From an uncultured Lachnospiraceae bacterium (GTDB lineage Bacteria; Bacillota; Clostridia; Lachnospirales; Lachnospiraceae): a stretch of DNA of 64,000 bases. Shown one piece after another: positions 44,535 through 53,874 of the stretch. Where the stretch lies: assembly GCA_902780405.1 (NCBI GenBank), contig CACZFI010000003.1, positions 284,585 to 348,584 of the forward strand, read 5' to 3'. Made by a program: the position numbers and the translations under genes. Position 1 is the stretch's first letter. Every line of letters begins with the position of its first letter. Under the pieces are notes generated by a model. The model was not told the origin of the DNA. It did no database searches and saw only the letters and a program-made list of their open reading frames with translations.

Positions 44535-46985
44535 TTAACCGAGGGTTACTACAACCTCGTGTGCTGCGCCGTCGCCGATTACGGGGATGACGTTGCCGGA
44601 TACCTCCTTGCCATCAACTGTCATGGACTTAACGCCCTTGCAGACATGGGAAGGATTCTCAATCTTGATGTTGTAGGTATCGCCTCTGAACTGACGTGTT
44701 GCTGTAAATCCGTCCCAAGCGGAAGGGATGGAAGGATCAACCTTGAGTCCGTCGAAATCAGGTGTAATACCGAGGATATACTGGGAAATCGCTACGAAGT
44801 TCCAAGCAGCGGTACCGGTCAGCCATGAGTTCTTAGCCTCACCGGAGCGGCCTGCATCCTTACCTGCGATCATCTGTGCGTATACATAAGGCTCTGTTCT
44901 GTGGAGATCGGAAATCTCCTCAAGGAAGGCGGGAGCGATTCTGGAATACCAGTCGAATGCGCGATCACCCTGTCCTGCGTAAGCAGCAGCTGCGATCATC
45001 CATGCATTGTTGTGGCAGAATACGCCGGCGTTCTCCTTGTAGCCTGCGGGGTAGGTGGAAATCTCACCGTACTCGATGTAGTACTTGGTGAATGCGGGGT
45101 TGTTCAGTACGAGACCGTACTTGCAGCCGAGTTTGTCTTCTACCGCGTCAAGTACCTTCTCAGCGTAACCCTCTTCCTTACCGATATCGGACATGATACC
45201 GAAGCCCTGGGGCTCGATGAAGATCTGTCCTTCCTCGCACTCCTTGGAACCAACCTTCTTGCCAAAGTCATCGTATGCACGCAGGAACCAGTCTCCGTCC
45301 CAACCTGCATCCATGATGTTCTTCTTCATCTTGTCGATCTCAGCCTGTGCCTTGGCAGCCTCGGCCTCGTCACCCTTCTTCTTGCAGAGTGCTACGTACT
45401 CGGGACCTGCGTAGGTGAAGAGTGTAGCTACGAAGAGAGACTCTGCTACCTTGGAGAACTTGTCATCGCCGTACTTCGGAGAAGTGTAGGTCTGGAAGCT
45501 CTCACCCGGGGTATCGGAGAAGCAGGATAAGTTGAGGCAGTCGTTCCAGTCTGCACGCATGGAGAGAGGAAGTCCGTGAGGTCCTACATTCTCTGCCACG
45601 TGGTAGAAGGACTGCTTTAAGTGATGCATCATCGACTGTGCAAGAGCGGGATCGTTCTTGTAAGGTACGCTCTCATCGAGGATGCCGTAATCGCCGGTCT
45701 CCTTGATGTAAGCTGCGGTGGAAAGGATCATCCATAAAGGATCGTCAGAGAAATCACCGCCGATGGTGTCGTTGCCTTTCTTGGTGAGGGGCTGATACTG
45801 ATGGAAGCAACCGCCGTCCTCAAACTGTGTAGCTGCAAGATCAAGGATACGCTCTCTTGCGCGATCCGGGATCTGATGTACGAATCCGAGGAGATCCTGG
45901 TTGGAATCTCTGAATCCCATACCACGTCCGATACCGCTCTCGAAATAGGAAGCGGAACGGGACATATTGAAGGTAACCATACACTGGTACTGGTTCCAGA
46001 TGTTCACCATACGGTCAACCTTCTCATCGGGTGTGGATACGTTGTACTTGGAAAGAAGCGCATCCCACATCTTCTTGTTCTCGGCAAATGCAGCGTCTAC
46101 CTTCTCAGCGGTATCGAACTGCTTGATCATCTCGTAAGCCTGATCCTTCTTCATGGAACCGTCTGCGTTCCACTTGTCCTTGCCGTTCTCTACATAGCCG
46201 AGGATGAAGACAAGAGACTTCTCCTCGCCGGGAGCAAGGTCGATATTGATGCTGTGAGAAGCGATGGGTGACCAGCCGTCTGCCTTGGAGTTGTTGGACT
46301 TGCCGGCAACAACAGCGTCCGGATTGGAGAAGCTGTTGTAGAGACCCATGAAGCTCTCTTTGTCACAGTCATATCCGTCAATGTCGGAATTTACGGTGTA
46401 GAATGCGAAGTGATCACGGCGCTCCTTGTACTCTGTCTTGTGGAAGAGTGTGGAACCCTCTACCTCTACTTCACCGGTGTTGAAGTTACGCTGGAAGTTG
46501 GTGGAATCATCCTCAGCGTTCCAGAGACACCACTCCAGGAAGGAAAAAAGCGTGAATGACTTCTTGGTTGTACCCTCGTTCTTTAATACCACCTTTTGGA
46601 TCTCTCCGTGGTAATTCTGGGGTACGAAGAAGGTAACCTCTGCCTTGAGTTCGTTCTTCTTACCTGTGATGATGGTGTATCCCATACCGTGACGGCACTG
46701 ATAGAAATCAAGTGTTGTTTTCACGGGTGACCATCCCGGATTCCAGATGAGGCCGTCTTCATTGATATAGAAATAACGACCGCCCATATCTACGGGAATG
46801 TTGTTGTAACGATAACGGGTAATACGACGAAGACGTGCATCCTTATAGAAATGATAACCGCCTGCCGTGTTGGAAATTAAGGAGAAGAAATCCTGTGTTC
46901 CCAGATAGTTGATCCAGGGATAAGGAGTCTTCGGAGAAGTAATGACGTATTCTTTGTTTGCGTCATCAAAGTAACCGAACTTCAT
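44535..46985 (-). CDS. Cellobiose phosphorylase (GH94)
   Basis: 816-aa cytoplasmic enzyme that splits cellobiose with phosphate to glucose 1-phosphate and glucose, saving ATP compared with hydrolysis. N-terminal beta-sandwich ([26 protein letters not shown]), then the (alpha/alpha)6 barrel with [18 protein letters not shown] and the catalytic Asp D482 in MRADWND. Length fits cellobiose (about 810) rather than longer chitobiose or cellodextrin enzymes; cellodextrin activity cannot be excluded. Strong promoter (47019-47047) and AAAGGAAGG. No transporter is adjacent. Divergent from a three-gene signalling operon. Confidence 0.92.
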   Translation of the reverse strand: MKFGYFDDANKEYVITSPKTPYPWINYLGTQDFFSLISNTAGGYHFYKDARLRRITRYRYNNIPVDMGGRYFYINEDGLIWNPGWSPVKTTLDFYQCRHGMGYTIITGKKNELKAEVTFFVPQNYHGEIQKVVLKNEGTTKKSFTLFSFLEWCLWNAEDDSTNFQRNFNTGEVEVEGSTLFHKTEYKERRDHFAFYTVNSDIDGYDCDKESFMGLYNSFSNPDAVVAGKSNNSKADGWSPIASHSINIDLAPGEEKSLVFILGYVENGKDKWNADGSMKKDQAYEMIKQFDTAEKVDAAFAENKKMWDALLSKYNVSTPDEKVDRMVNIWNQYQCMVTFNMSRSASYFESGIGRGMGFRDSNQDLLGFVHQIPDRARERILDLAATQFEDGGCFHQYQPLTKKGNDTIGGDFSDDPLWMILSTAAYIKETGDYGILDESVPYKNDPALAQSMMHHLKQSFYHVAENVGPHGLPLSMRADWNDCLNLSCFSDTPGESFQTYTSPKYGDDKFSKVAESLFVATLFTYAGPEYVALCKKKGDEAEAAKAQAEIDKMKKNIMDAGWDGDWFLRAYDDFGKKVGSKECEEGQIFIEPQGFGIMSDIGKEEGYAEKVLDAVEDKLGCKYGLVLNNPAFTKYYIEYGEISTYPAGYKENAGVFCHNNAWMIAAAAYAGQGDRAFDWYSRIAPAFLEEISDLHRTEPYVYAQMIAGKDAGRSGEAKNSWLTGTAAWNFVAISQYILGITPDFDGLKVDPSIPSAWDGFTATRQFRGDTYNIKIENPSHVCKGVKSMTVDGKEVSGNVIPVIGDGAAHEVVVTLG

Positions 46986-47018
46986 GTAGTGTACCTTCCT
47001 TTCATAGAAACTGCCACT

Positions 47019-47047
47019 ATTATATAATAAATGTGCATAAAAAACAA
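47019..47047 (-). promoter_or_regulatory. Predicted cellobiose phosphorylase promoter
   Basis: Minus strand TTGTTT (47047-47042), 17-base spacer, TATAAT (47024-47019), about 35 bases upstream of the start. Confidence 0.7.
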
Positions 47048-47101
47048 CAGAAATCGAACCGAACAGGTAGCAAATCCCACAAAGAAAAAGTGAAGAAAAT
47101 C

Positions 47102-47130
47102 TTGCGTCAAACGTAGGGGAAATGTATCAT
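47102..47130 (+). promoter_or_regulatory. Predicted promoter of the signalling operon
   Basis: TTGCGT (47102-47107), 17-base spacer, TATCAT (47125-47130). The predicted transcription start falls at the first ATG (47138). Confidence 0.5.
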
Positions 47131-47137
47131 ATTTTAT

Positions 47138-48832
47138 ATGAAAAGGAGAGAATTGACCAATTGGATAATCGCGGCATGGATGATGCTTGCGTTTGTGTTT
47201 ATGGGGGCACTCCATCAGAGTAAGATCGAGATGGGGTATTTCCGAAGCCTGCGCAACGTCATGATCATTATGGTCCAAAGCTTTCTCGTAGCCTGTTGGG
47301 GCGTCAACTGCTGGCGGAGGATCCTGTGGCATCGCACCCGGTATTTGACGGTGGTTCTGGTTCTTCTGTGCCTGGGGTTCGTCATGCTTCGCGCTCTGCG
47401 CTGGTACGTGTTTCCCCGCATGCCCTTTTGGGACAGGTTTCTGTGGTATCTGTACTATATTCCGATGCTCTTCATCCCGTATATCGCGCTCCTGATCTTC
47501 GAGGGAGTGACCGAAAAGCCATATCCGGTCGGAATCAAGCTGCTCGCTTTGCTTCCGACAATACTGCTTGCGCTTGTGCTTACCAACGATCTGCATCATC
47601 TGGTCTTTATCCCGGCGGAGGACTACAACGTATCGGGAAAGTACACCTATGCGCCCTTATACTATGCGGAACTTGCATGGATCATCGGCGCTTCCCTGTT
47701 CGGACTCATCCGGATGATGGTGGTGGCAAAGCGTAAAACAGGACGAAAAAGCGGGCGAATGATTGCCGCAGTCGGCGTGCTTGTTTTTGTCTACACGGTG
47801 GGATACGTGACAGGGCACGAGATCCTGGGCGGTATGCTGGACCTGACGTCCTTCTATATTACGATAACGGGCGTTCTGGTAGAGATGATGATCTATTACG
47901 GGGCCATCCCGACGAATACGGACTATGAATGGTGCTTTACGAACGCCTCCGTGAATATGCAGGTTTTGGAAAAGGACGGAGAGGCAAAGTTTCTGTCAAA
48001 GGAAGCGACACCGATCGAGCCCGAGGTGTTTGAAGCGCTTCTCGAGAATGAAAAAGAAATGGAGATCGGAGACGAGATCCTCTATCTGCACGAACTGCGG
48101 GGCGGTTATGTCATGTGGTCGGAGAATACCGCCGAGATCACGCAGGCGATGGAGGAGGCGATGGAGGTCAATGAAAGACTGACCCGAACCAATGCCGAGC
48201 TTGCGAAAACCATCCGTATCGTAGAAGAACAGAGCAAGTTCAAGGAGGGGAACCGTCTGTTTCACGACTGCATCAAGCAAAACAGCGGCGTGATCCGACA
48301 TATGAAAAAACTGCTTGCGAAAGCGCGTACGTCTTCGGTGGAGGAGAAACGGTCGCTGCTCGGTCTGATCAACATTTTCGGTGTTTATATCAAGCGAAGA
48401 AGCAACCTTGTGATCCTCAATGAAATGCCTTCCACCAATGCAGGCGGAGAGTTGCGCCTCTGTGTGTCGGAGATGAGCGGGTATCTGAAAGATTTCGGAA
48501 TCGAAGTGAATGCTACGGTCGGAGAACTGCCCGGTCTTACCATCGAGAATGCTGTTCTCTTTTATGATTTTCTTGAGGAACTCTTATACAGGTATCTGCC
48601 GGATATACAGAGGATGTACCTGATCATGCTGGCAAGAAAGGGACAGTATGTATGCACGGCGGAGATTGCGTGCGGAAATACTGAGGAATTCTCGATGAAC
48701 AGAGTCCTTGCCGGACGCGTGCACGAAGCAGGCGGACGGGTTGAAATTGAGACGGATGAGGACGTCATCGTGATATCCTTGCATTTGCCGCAGGAGGACA
48801 CATCCCTTACGAAGGGAGGTGGTGCGGCATGA
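47138..48832 (+). CDS. 7TM sensor with kinase-like but ATPase-degenerate C-terminus
   Basis: 564 aa. The first about 245 residues carry seven hydrophobic segments, the N-terminal 7TM module of some Firmicutes histidine kinases. After a linker and a coiled-coil/H-box-like stretch (GNRLFHDCIKQNSGVIRHMKKLL) the C-terminal region aligns by position with a GHKL ATPase, but no asparagine N-box or DxGxG motif is recognisable. It may thus be a non-catalytic partner of the next kinase. Start uncertain: ATG 47138 has no ribosome site and coincides with the predicted transcription start; TTG 47153 follows AGGAGAG closely. It overlaps the next gene by four bases. Confidence 0.7.
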   Translation: MKRRELTNWIIAAWMMLAFVFMGALHQSKIEMGYFRSLRNVMIIMVQSFLVACWGVNCWRRILWHRTRYLTVVLVLLCLGFVMLRALRWYVFPRMPFWDRFLWYLYYIPMLFIPYIALLIFEGVTEKPYPVGIKLLALLPTILLALVLTNDLHHLVFIPAEDYNVSGKYTYAPLYYAELAWIIGASLFGLIRMMVVAKRKTGRKSGRMIAAVGVLVFVYTVGYVTGHEILGGMLDLTSFYITITGVLVEMMIYYGAIPTNTDYEWCFTNASVNMQVLEKDGEAKFLSKEATPIEPEVFEALLENEKEMEIGDEILYLHELRGGYVMWSENTAEITQAMEEAMEVNERLTRTNAELAKTIRIVEEQSKFKEGNRLFHDCIKQNSGVIRHMKKLLAKARTSSVEEKRSLLGLINIFGVYIKRRSNLVILNEMPSTNAGGELRLCVSEMSGYLKDFGIEVNATVGELPGLTIENAVLFYDFLEELLYRYLPDIQRMYLIMLARKGQYVCTAEIACGNTEEFSMNRVLAGRVHEAGGRVEIETDEDVIVISLHLPQEDTSLTKGGGAA

Positions 48833-50172
48833 CGGAATTTGCTTTGGCCGGAACCACCATGCGCTGTCTGGTGGAGGGACTTGGATTTGCTACGATGGCC
48901 GCCGCACTGGTTATGATCGCAGTTCTCTTTTACTTTAAGCGGAAGATAGTCATAGCGCTGGTCGTACTCCTGACGATCGCACATGTACTGGTACTTGCGG
49001 GTATGATCTCGCTTGCAGATGTCGGAGCAGAACCTGGATCATCGGGGCGGATGACGGTGGTGAACGATCTGGTAGGACGCGTTCCGTCCGAGGTCTGGCT
49101 GGTCTGGGAAACGCTGTTTTTGGGGGCGAGCATACTGATCGCGATGGTGATCAAAAGGTATGTCAAAAGAAGAACCACGAGGGCATCCGTTATCGAGGCG
49201 CTTAACAATCTTCCGAACGGGATCTGTATCTGCGGAGAGAAGGGGGAACCGATCCTCTATAATAAATCGATGGAACGCCTGTATGACAAACTGTTCGGAG
49301 GTCCGCTCGTCCATCCGGTGCGTCTGATACATTTGCTTGATCAAGACGGGCGTCGCAACTTCGGAAGTATCCGGGAAGTGATCCCTTACAGGGAGGGTGT
49401 TGCGGTGCGACTGGTTGACGGAGAAACCTGGCGTATCTTTTCGGGGAAGCTTTCGGATGAAGGGCGGCACTACACGGAGATCATCGCGCAGGACGTGACG
49501 TCGCTCTATGAGGAACTGGATACCATACGAGAGCGTCACGACAGCCTGAATCAAGCCGGGAAGAAACTGTCCCGCACCCTGCTTCAAGCAGAGGAGACAA
49601 AGCGTGAAAAGGAGAGTCTGTCCGTAAAAATCCGTGTTCACGAGCGATTCGGCCAGATGCTGCTTACGGCAAAACAGACATACATGGATTCCGAAGCGAC
49701 GGAGGAACAGCTCGTCAGATCGCTTTCCGCATGGGAGGAAACCATCGAGGATCTCTATGACATTTTCACGGAGGGAGAACCGAAAGAGGATCGTGCGGCA
49801 CTGGCTACGATTGAGAAACAGCTGGGTATCCGGATTTACTTTTACGATGAGAACGACTATAATATGGACGTGATAAATGCATCGGATCCGGTGATGGCGG
49901 CGATACGAGAAGCGGCCATCAATGCCAAGCGGCATGCCGGTGCGGATGCGCTTTATGTCCGGGTGGATGACTCGGGTGATGACGGCACACGCTACACGAT
50001 CCGTGACAACGGAACACCGCCGAAGGGGCCTGTCACTGAGGGCGGAGGTCTTTCCTCTGTCAGATACGGACTCGAGCAGGAGGGCGGCAGTCTTTCCGTC
50101 AGCGAGAAGGACGGCGTATGCCTTACGATATTTGAACCGAGGGATTTAAGGGACAAAGGAAAAGAATCATGA
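48829..50172 (+). CDS. Sensor histidine kinase
   Basis: 447 aa. Three N-terminal hydrophobic segments (about residues 18-36, 40-60, 92-108), a PAS-like middle (about 115-220, NNLPNGICICGEKGEPILYNKSMERL) and a coiled linker. The dimerisation helix contains candidate phospho-acceptor H in RVHERFGQMLL. The ATPase domain has N-box REAAINAKRHAGADALYV, G1 RDNGTPP and G2 GGGLSSVRYGL; the layout is close to NarX/DesK-type kinases. It starts by ATGA overlap with the upstream 7TM gene and ends with ATGA overlap onto the regulator gene, so all three are co-translated. Confidence 0.85.
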   Translation: MTEFALAGTTMRCLVEGLGFATMAAALVMIAVLFYFKRKIVIALVVLLTIAHVLVLAGMISLADVGAEPGSSGRMTVVNDLVGRVPSEVWLVWETLFLGASILIAMVIKRYVKRRTTRASVIEALNNLPNGICICGEKGEPILYNKSMERLYDKLFGGPLVHPVRLIHLLDQDGRRNFGSIREVIPYREGVAVRLVDGETWRIFSGKLSDEGRHYTEIIAQDVTSLYEELDTIRERHDSLNQAGKKLSRTLLQAEETKREKESLSVKIRVHERFGQMLLTAKQTYMDSEATEEQLVRSLSAWEETIEDLYDIFTEGEPKEDRAALATIEKQLGIRIYFYDENDYNMDVINASDPVMAAIREAAINAKRHAGADALYVRVDDSGDDGTRYTIRDNGTPPKGPVTEGGGLSSVRYGLEQEGGSLSVSEKDGVCLTIFEPRDLRDKGKES

Positions 50173-50795
50173 TAAAGGTTTTGATCGTTGATGATTCCGT
50201 CATCGTGCAGTCGCTGTTTGAGACGGTGATCGCCACGGCGGAGAAAAAATACAAAATTGTGGAGCAGCTGTCTTCCGCAAAGGCAGCAGTGCTCTATACG
50301 CAGAAGAATCCTGTGGATCTGATCCTGATGGATGTCTATACGGAGAACCGTGAGAACGGAATTGCGGCTGCGGGTGAGATCAAAAAGCAGCATCCGAATA
50401 TCAAGATCATCATCGTAACCTCGCTTCCGGAGATGACATTCATCGAGAAGGCGCGGGAAGCAGGATGCGAAAGCTTCTGGTACAAGGAGCACGGAGAACT
50501 CGGCCTGCTCGAGCTGATGGACCGCACGATGGAAGGGGAAAGCATCTACCCGGACGCCACGCCGACCGTCGAGATCGGATGCGCCAAGAGCATCGAGTTC
50601 ACGAAGACGGAGGTGGAGGTCCTAAGACTTCTGTGCGAGGGACGCCTCAACAGAGATATTGCGGAGGAGCTTGGCATATCCGAGAATACCGTCAAGTTCC
50701 ACATCAAGAATATGTTGACCAAGGCAGGGTACAACTCCAAGTACCAGTTGGCGATTGACGCCGTCGAGCAAAAACTCATCGTACCGGGCTTCTAG
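50169..50795 (+). CDS. NarL/LuxR-type response regulator
   Basis: 208 aa. Receiver domain with acidic pocket VDDS, phospho-acceptor D55 in LILMDVYTEN, and conserved Thr/Lys positions (IIVTSLPEM, WYKEHGE). The LuxR-type HTH is at about residues 142-200 (LTKTEVEVLRLLCEGRLNRDIAEELGISENTVKFHIKNML). It is the output of the two upstream sensor genes; the divergently transcribed cellobiose phosphorylase gene is the nearest candidate target, by position only. Followed by the inverted-repeat block at 50.8-51.3 kb. Confidence 0.93.
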   Translation: MIKVLIVDDSVIVQSLFETVIATAEKKYKIVEQLSSAKAAVLYTQKNPVDLILMDVYTENRENGIAAAGEIKKQHPNIKIIIVTSLPEMTFIEKAREAGCESFWYKEHGELGLLELMDRTMEGESIYPDATPTVEIGCAKSIEFTKTEVEVLRLLCEGRLNRDIAEELGISENTVKFHIKNMLTKAGYNSKYQLAIDAVEQKLIVPGF

Positions 50796-50888
50796 ACAGA
50801 CGCCGGGTTGACGCCGGACAGACAAAAGGGCAAGTATCGATTGACGCCGGCCGACGCCAGGCCTGACTCGGGACCCGCTCTCGCTAAT

Positions 50889-50961
50889 CACGGGTACCCC
50901 TAGCGGTACTAAAAAAAGCAGCCGATTTTCTTCGGCTGCTTTTTAAGTACCGAGACCCGTG
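50889..50961. terminator. Terminator hairpin within extended palindrome
   Basis: Inner nine-bp stem (50917-50925 with 50932-50940) with A-run and T-run; flanking shorter complementary blocks (CACGGGT with ACCCGTG, GGTACT with AGTACC) extend it. Likely ends the response-regulator operon. Confidence 0.75.
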
Positions 50962-51164
50962 GTTGACCCTACGTCAGACCTGCGTCCTGCCGGCTGCCTC
51001 TTGCGATGACCAGCCATAAGCTTGAAGCCACCCCGAAGGTCAACCATGGGCCTCTTCACTTAGCGATTCGGGCATTTATGCCCGAGAGCTTAGTGAGGCT
51101 AGGGGCGCCCATGCTTAACGAGAGTGGGTCCTGAGGGGTGGCTTGCAAGCGTTGGCGTCAATGA

Positions 51165-51201
51165 AAAAGACATGCAACGAAAGTCTCGCTGCATGTCTTT
51201 T
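51165..51201. terminator. Terminator-like hairpin
   Basis: 12-bp perfect stem (51165-51176 with 51190-51201). On the minus strand it is followed by a T-rich run, so it may end the lipoprotein transcript beginning at 52249. Confidence 0.65.
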
Positions 51202-51292
51202 GGTTTTCAGGCCTGGCGTCTGTCGGCGTCACTCTGTCGGCGTCACCCTCGCTTCGTATGTTATTGCGTTGCCCGGCGTCTGCCAGCGTGTT

Positions 51293-52249
51293 TTACTCGC
51301 CCTTTACGGCTGTGGAGTACGTGCAGCTCTTGTAAGTCTCGGAGCCGTCCGCATTCACTGCGAAGGTTACATAGAGGAAGTCGGAACCGTCCTCGGTCTC
51401 CCACTTGTATGCGTGACGCTCGTCATCGAATGCGCCGTCATACCAGGGAGCGCCGTCACATCCGAAATGCTCCTTGAACTCCTCGTAGGTCATATCGAAG
51501 CCGGCTTCCTTCTGCCACTTGTAGGTCTCCTGAAGAACCTCGAGTGTGCAGTGTCCGGTTGCCTCTGCGTTGGACTTTCCGTAGCCCTTCTCGGCACCTG
51601 CTGCTTCGTTCTTGGCCTGCTCCTCGGTAACTGCAGCTTCTGCAGCTTCCTCGAGAGACTCGTCGATATCGATGCTCTTCATGATGTTTAATACGACATC
51701 GTTGTAGATCATGTCTTCGGTGTCACCGTAACCGTAGATGTAGATTGCATCCACCTGGTTGTAGTAACCGTCTGCGGACTTGATCGTCTTATCGAAGGGA
51801 ATCACACAAGCGTAGAGGTGTCCGAGGAAGTCATCTGCTTCCTTATAGATGTACGCCTTGTGTCCGTCGATGGTGACTTCTTCCTTGTCTGCTGCTGCAG
51901 CCTTGTCGATCGCATCCATCTCTTCCTTTAAACGATCCTCGCCCATCAGATAAGTAACGTAGAGCTTGGGGTACTTGGTCTCGTCAAGCGGGATCAGGTC
52001 GCCGAGCATATCATCGTCTGTCGCAGGGCGATATGCAGCTGAGTCATACTTGATCTTGTATACGCCGTGAAGCATCTCAAGCTCAGCCTCGGCACCGGAA
52101 GCAGCCTCTGTGGTTGCAGCCTCTGTGGAAGCGGCTTCTGTTGTGGTTGCGGCCGCTGTGGTTGTGTCGGAATCCCCATCCTTACCGCAGGCAGCCAGTG
52201 AAAGCGCCATGGCGGTTATCATTGAAAGTGCAATCAATTTCTTTTTCAT
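51293..52249 (-). CDS. Putative lipoprotein, unknown function
   Basis: 318 aa. Signal peptide with lipobox ALSLAAC (lipidated Cys at about residue 21), then a Thr/Ala/Glu-rich linker (about 25-55). Two globular parts follow: one with YKIKYDSAAYRPATDDDMLGDLIPLD, and a C-terminal part with CTLEVLQETYKWQKEAGFDMTYEEFKEHFGCDGAPW, whose paired cysteines could be bridged. No family recognised. Start 52249 has GAAGGAGGAG. Its promoter (52292-52320) abuts a short palindrome and is divergent from the SPFH operon. Confidence 0.7.
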   Translation of the reverse strand: MKKKLIALSMITAMALSLAACGKDGDSDTTTAAATTTEAASTEAATTEAASGAEAELEMLHGVYKIKYDSAAYRPATDDDMLGDLIPLDETKYPKLYVTYLMGEDRLKEEMDAIDKAAAADKEEVTIDGHKAYIYKEADDFLGHLYACVIPFDKTIKSADGYYNQVDAIYIYGYGDTEDMIYNDVVLNIMKSIDIDESLEEAAEAAVTEEQAKNEAAGAEKGYGKSNAEATGHCTLEVLQETYKWQKEAGFDMTYEEFKEHFGCDGAPWYDGAFDDERHAYKWETEDGSDFLYVTFAVNADGSETYKSCTYSTAVKGE

Positions 52250-52291
52250 GTTTTCTCCTCCTTCAACAATCAAACGAAATGAATCACGCAA

Positions 52292-52334
52292 GGTATATCA
52301 AAGTGCGTCCGAAAGCACAATACCCAAACGGGTA
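52292..52334 (-). promoter_or_regulatory. Predicted lipoprotein promoter with adjoining palindrome
   Basis: Minus strand TTGTGC (52320-52315), 17-base spacer, TATACC (52297-52292). The palindrome TACCC-AAAC-GGGTA (52321-52334) directly touches the -35 and could be an operator. Confidence 0.45.
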
Positions 52335-52386
52335 GTTTCTGCACAAAAAACACCGAAAAATCAAGAAAAATAAGCACATCATGATG

Positions 52387-52415
52387 TTGTTTCAAAGGTG
52401 CGGATGTTTTATAAT
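52387..52415 (+). promoter_or_regulatory. Predicted promoter of the SPFH operon
   Basis: TTGTTT (52387-52392), 17-base spacer, TATAAT (52410-52415), about 48 bases upstream of the first gene. Confidence 0.7.
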
Positions 52416-52462
52416 ATAACTTAGTTTCAATCACATGAAATCATAAAAGGAGGATTATATTT

Positions 52463-53809
52463 ATGGGTTTGATCAAAGCAGCACTCGGTGCAGCAGGGGG
52501 GACTTTAGCGGATCAGTGGCTCGAGTTCTTTTATTGTGAAGCTATGGAGAAGGACGTGATGGTGACCAAGGGTATGAAGCGTGTATCCGGACGTTCTTCC
52601 AACACAAAAGGAAATGACAATATCATTTCCAACGGTTCCGGTATCGCGGTTGCGGACGGACAGTGTATGATCATCGTGGAGCAGGGACAGATCGTGGATC
52701 TGTGTGCGGTTCCCGGCGAGTACACTTACGACACATCATCCGAGCCCAGTATCTTCACCGGCGGTCTCGGCCAGGGTATCTTAAATACCTTCAAGACCAT
52801 CGGCAAGCGTTTCGCTTACGGCGGTGATACAGGTAAGGATCAGAGAGTTTACTATTTCAATACAAAAGAGTTGATTGACAACAAATTCGGCACACCCAGT
52901 CCGGTACCCTTCCGTGTGGTAGATTCCAAGATCGGACTTGATATCGACGTATCCGTTCGATGCTCCGGTGTGTATTCATTCGTTATTTCTGACCCGCTTC
53001 TCTTCTATAAGAATGTATGCGGTAATGTAGAGCAGGAATATCTTCGAAGCGAGATCGAGGGACAGCTTAAGACCGAGTTTATCAGCGCACTTGCGCCCGC
53101 ACTCGGAAAGCTTTCCGAACTCGAACTTCGTCCGAACCAGATTCAGACACATACGACCGAACTTGAGAATGCCATCAATGAAGTGCTCTCCGCCAAGTGG
53201 GGTGAGCTTCGCGGTCTCAAGGTAAAATCTATCGCATTAAATCCCATCACGCTTCCGAAGGAAGACGAGGATCTGATCAAGCAGGCACAGAGAACCGCTA
53301 TGCTCAAGGATCCTTCCATGGCAGGCGCTACACTCGTAGGTGCACAGGCAGACGCTATGAAGGCGGCAGCCGGTAATCCCAACGGCGCTATGATGGGCTT
53401 CATGGGTATGGGCATGGCACAGGCAGCAGGAGGTGTCAATGCACAGAACCTCTTTGCTATGGGACAGCAGCAGGCGGCACAGGCCGCACAGGCAGCACCC
53501 GCACAGGCAGCTCCTGCGGCACCTGCAGCCGGTGGTTGGACCTGTTCCTGCGGAGCTACCGCAACCGGAAACTTCTGTCCTCAGTGCGGAAGCCCGAAGC
53601 CTGCTCCTGCGGCAGCAGACGGCTGGACCTGCTCCTGCGGATCGGTGAACAAGGGTAAGTTCTGCTCAAATTGCGGAAGCCCGAAGCCGGCAGGTGCGCT
53701 TCTTTACAAGTGTGACAAGTGCGGCTGGGAGCCCGAGGATCCGGCGAATCCGCCGAAGTTCTGTCCTCAGTGCGGCGACCCTTTTGACGACAAAGACATC
53801 AAGGCGTAA
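52463..53809 (+). CDS. SPFH/virion-core-like protein with C-terminal zinc ribbons (YdjI-like)
   Basis: 448 aa. The SPFH-type core (about residues 25-290; for example VSVRCSGVYSFVISDPLLFYKNVCG) is followed by an Ala/Gln-rich linker. Zinc ribbons follow: WTCSCGATATGNFCPQCG, WTCSCGSVNKGKFCSNCG and YKCDKCGWEPEDP...CPQCG. The core is that of Bacillus subtilis YdjI, a protein of the ydjF(pspA)GHI membrane-stress operon; here no PspA gene is present. Start with AAAGGAGG. First gene of a four-gene rightward operon. The exact family name and the stress role are inferred. Confidence 0.78.
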   Translation: MGLIKAALGAAGGTLADQWLEFFYCEAMEKDVMVTKGMKRVSGRSSNTKGNDNIISNGSGIAVADGQCMIIVEQGQIVDLCAVPGEYTYDTSSEPSIFTGGLGQGILNTFKTIGKRFAYGGDTGKDQRVYYFNTKELIDNKFGTPSPVPFRVVDSKIGLDIDVSVRCSGVYSFVISDPLLFYKNVCGNVEQEYLRSEIEGQLKTEFISALAPALGKLSELELRPNQIQTHTTELENAINEVLSAKWGELRGLKVKSIALNPITLPKEDEDLIKQAQRTAMLKDPSMAGATLVGAQADAMKAAAGNPNGAMMGFMGMGMAQAAGGVNAQNLFAMGQQQAAQAAQAAPAQAAPAAPAAGGWTCSCGATATGNFCPQCGSPKPAPAAADGWTCSCGSVNKGKFCSNCGSPKPAGALLYKCDKCGWEPEDPANPPKFCPQCGDPFDDKDIKA

Positions 53810-53874
53810 AAGTACAAACGCACACCGCGGGAGTTTCCCGTGGTGTGCATTTGGCTTTCAACAGGAGGTAAAAC

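Larger units (their letters stand above)
50796..51292. repeat. Non-coding block of nested inverted repeats
   Basis: 497 bases without a credible gene. Outer GACGCC-rich arms (about 50841-50866 and 51208-51232) are inverted. Inside are a long hairpin (50889-50961), an element with arms 51020-51034/51135-51150 around hairpin 51068-51085, and a hairpin (51165-51201). The CTTAG-containing core of the 51.0-kb element resembles the cores of the elements at 17.0 and 23.1 kb. Confidence 0.7.
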
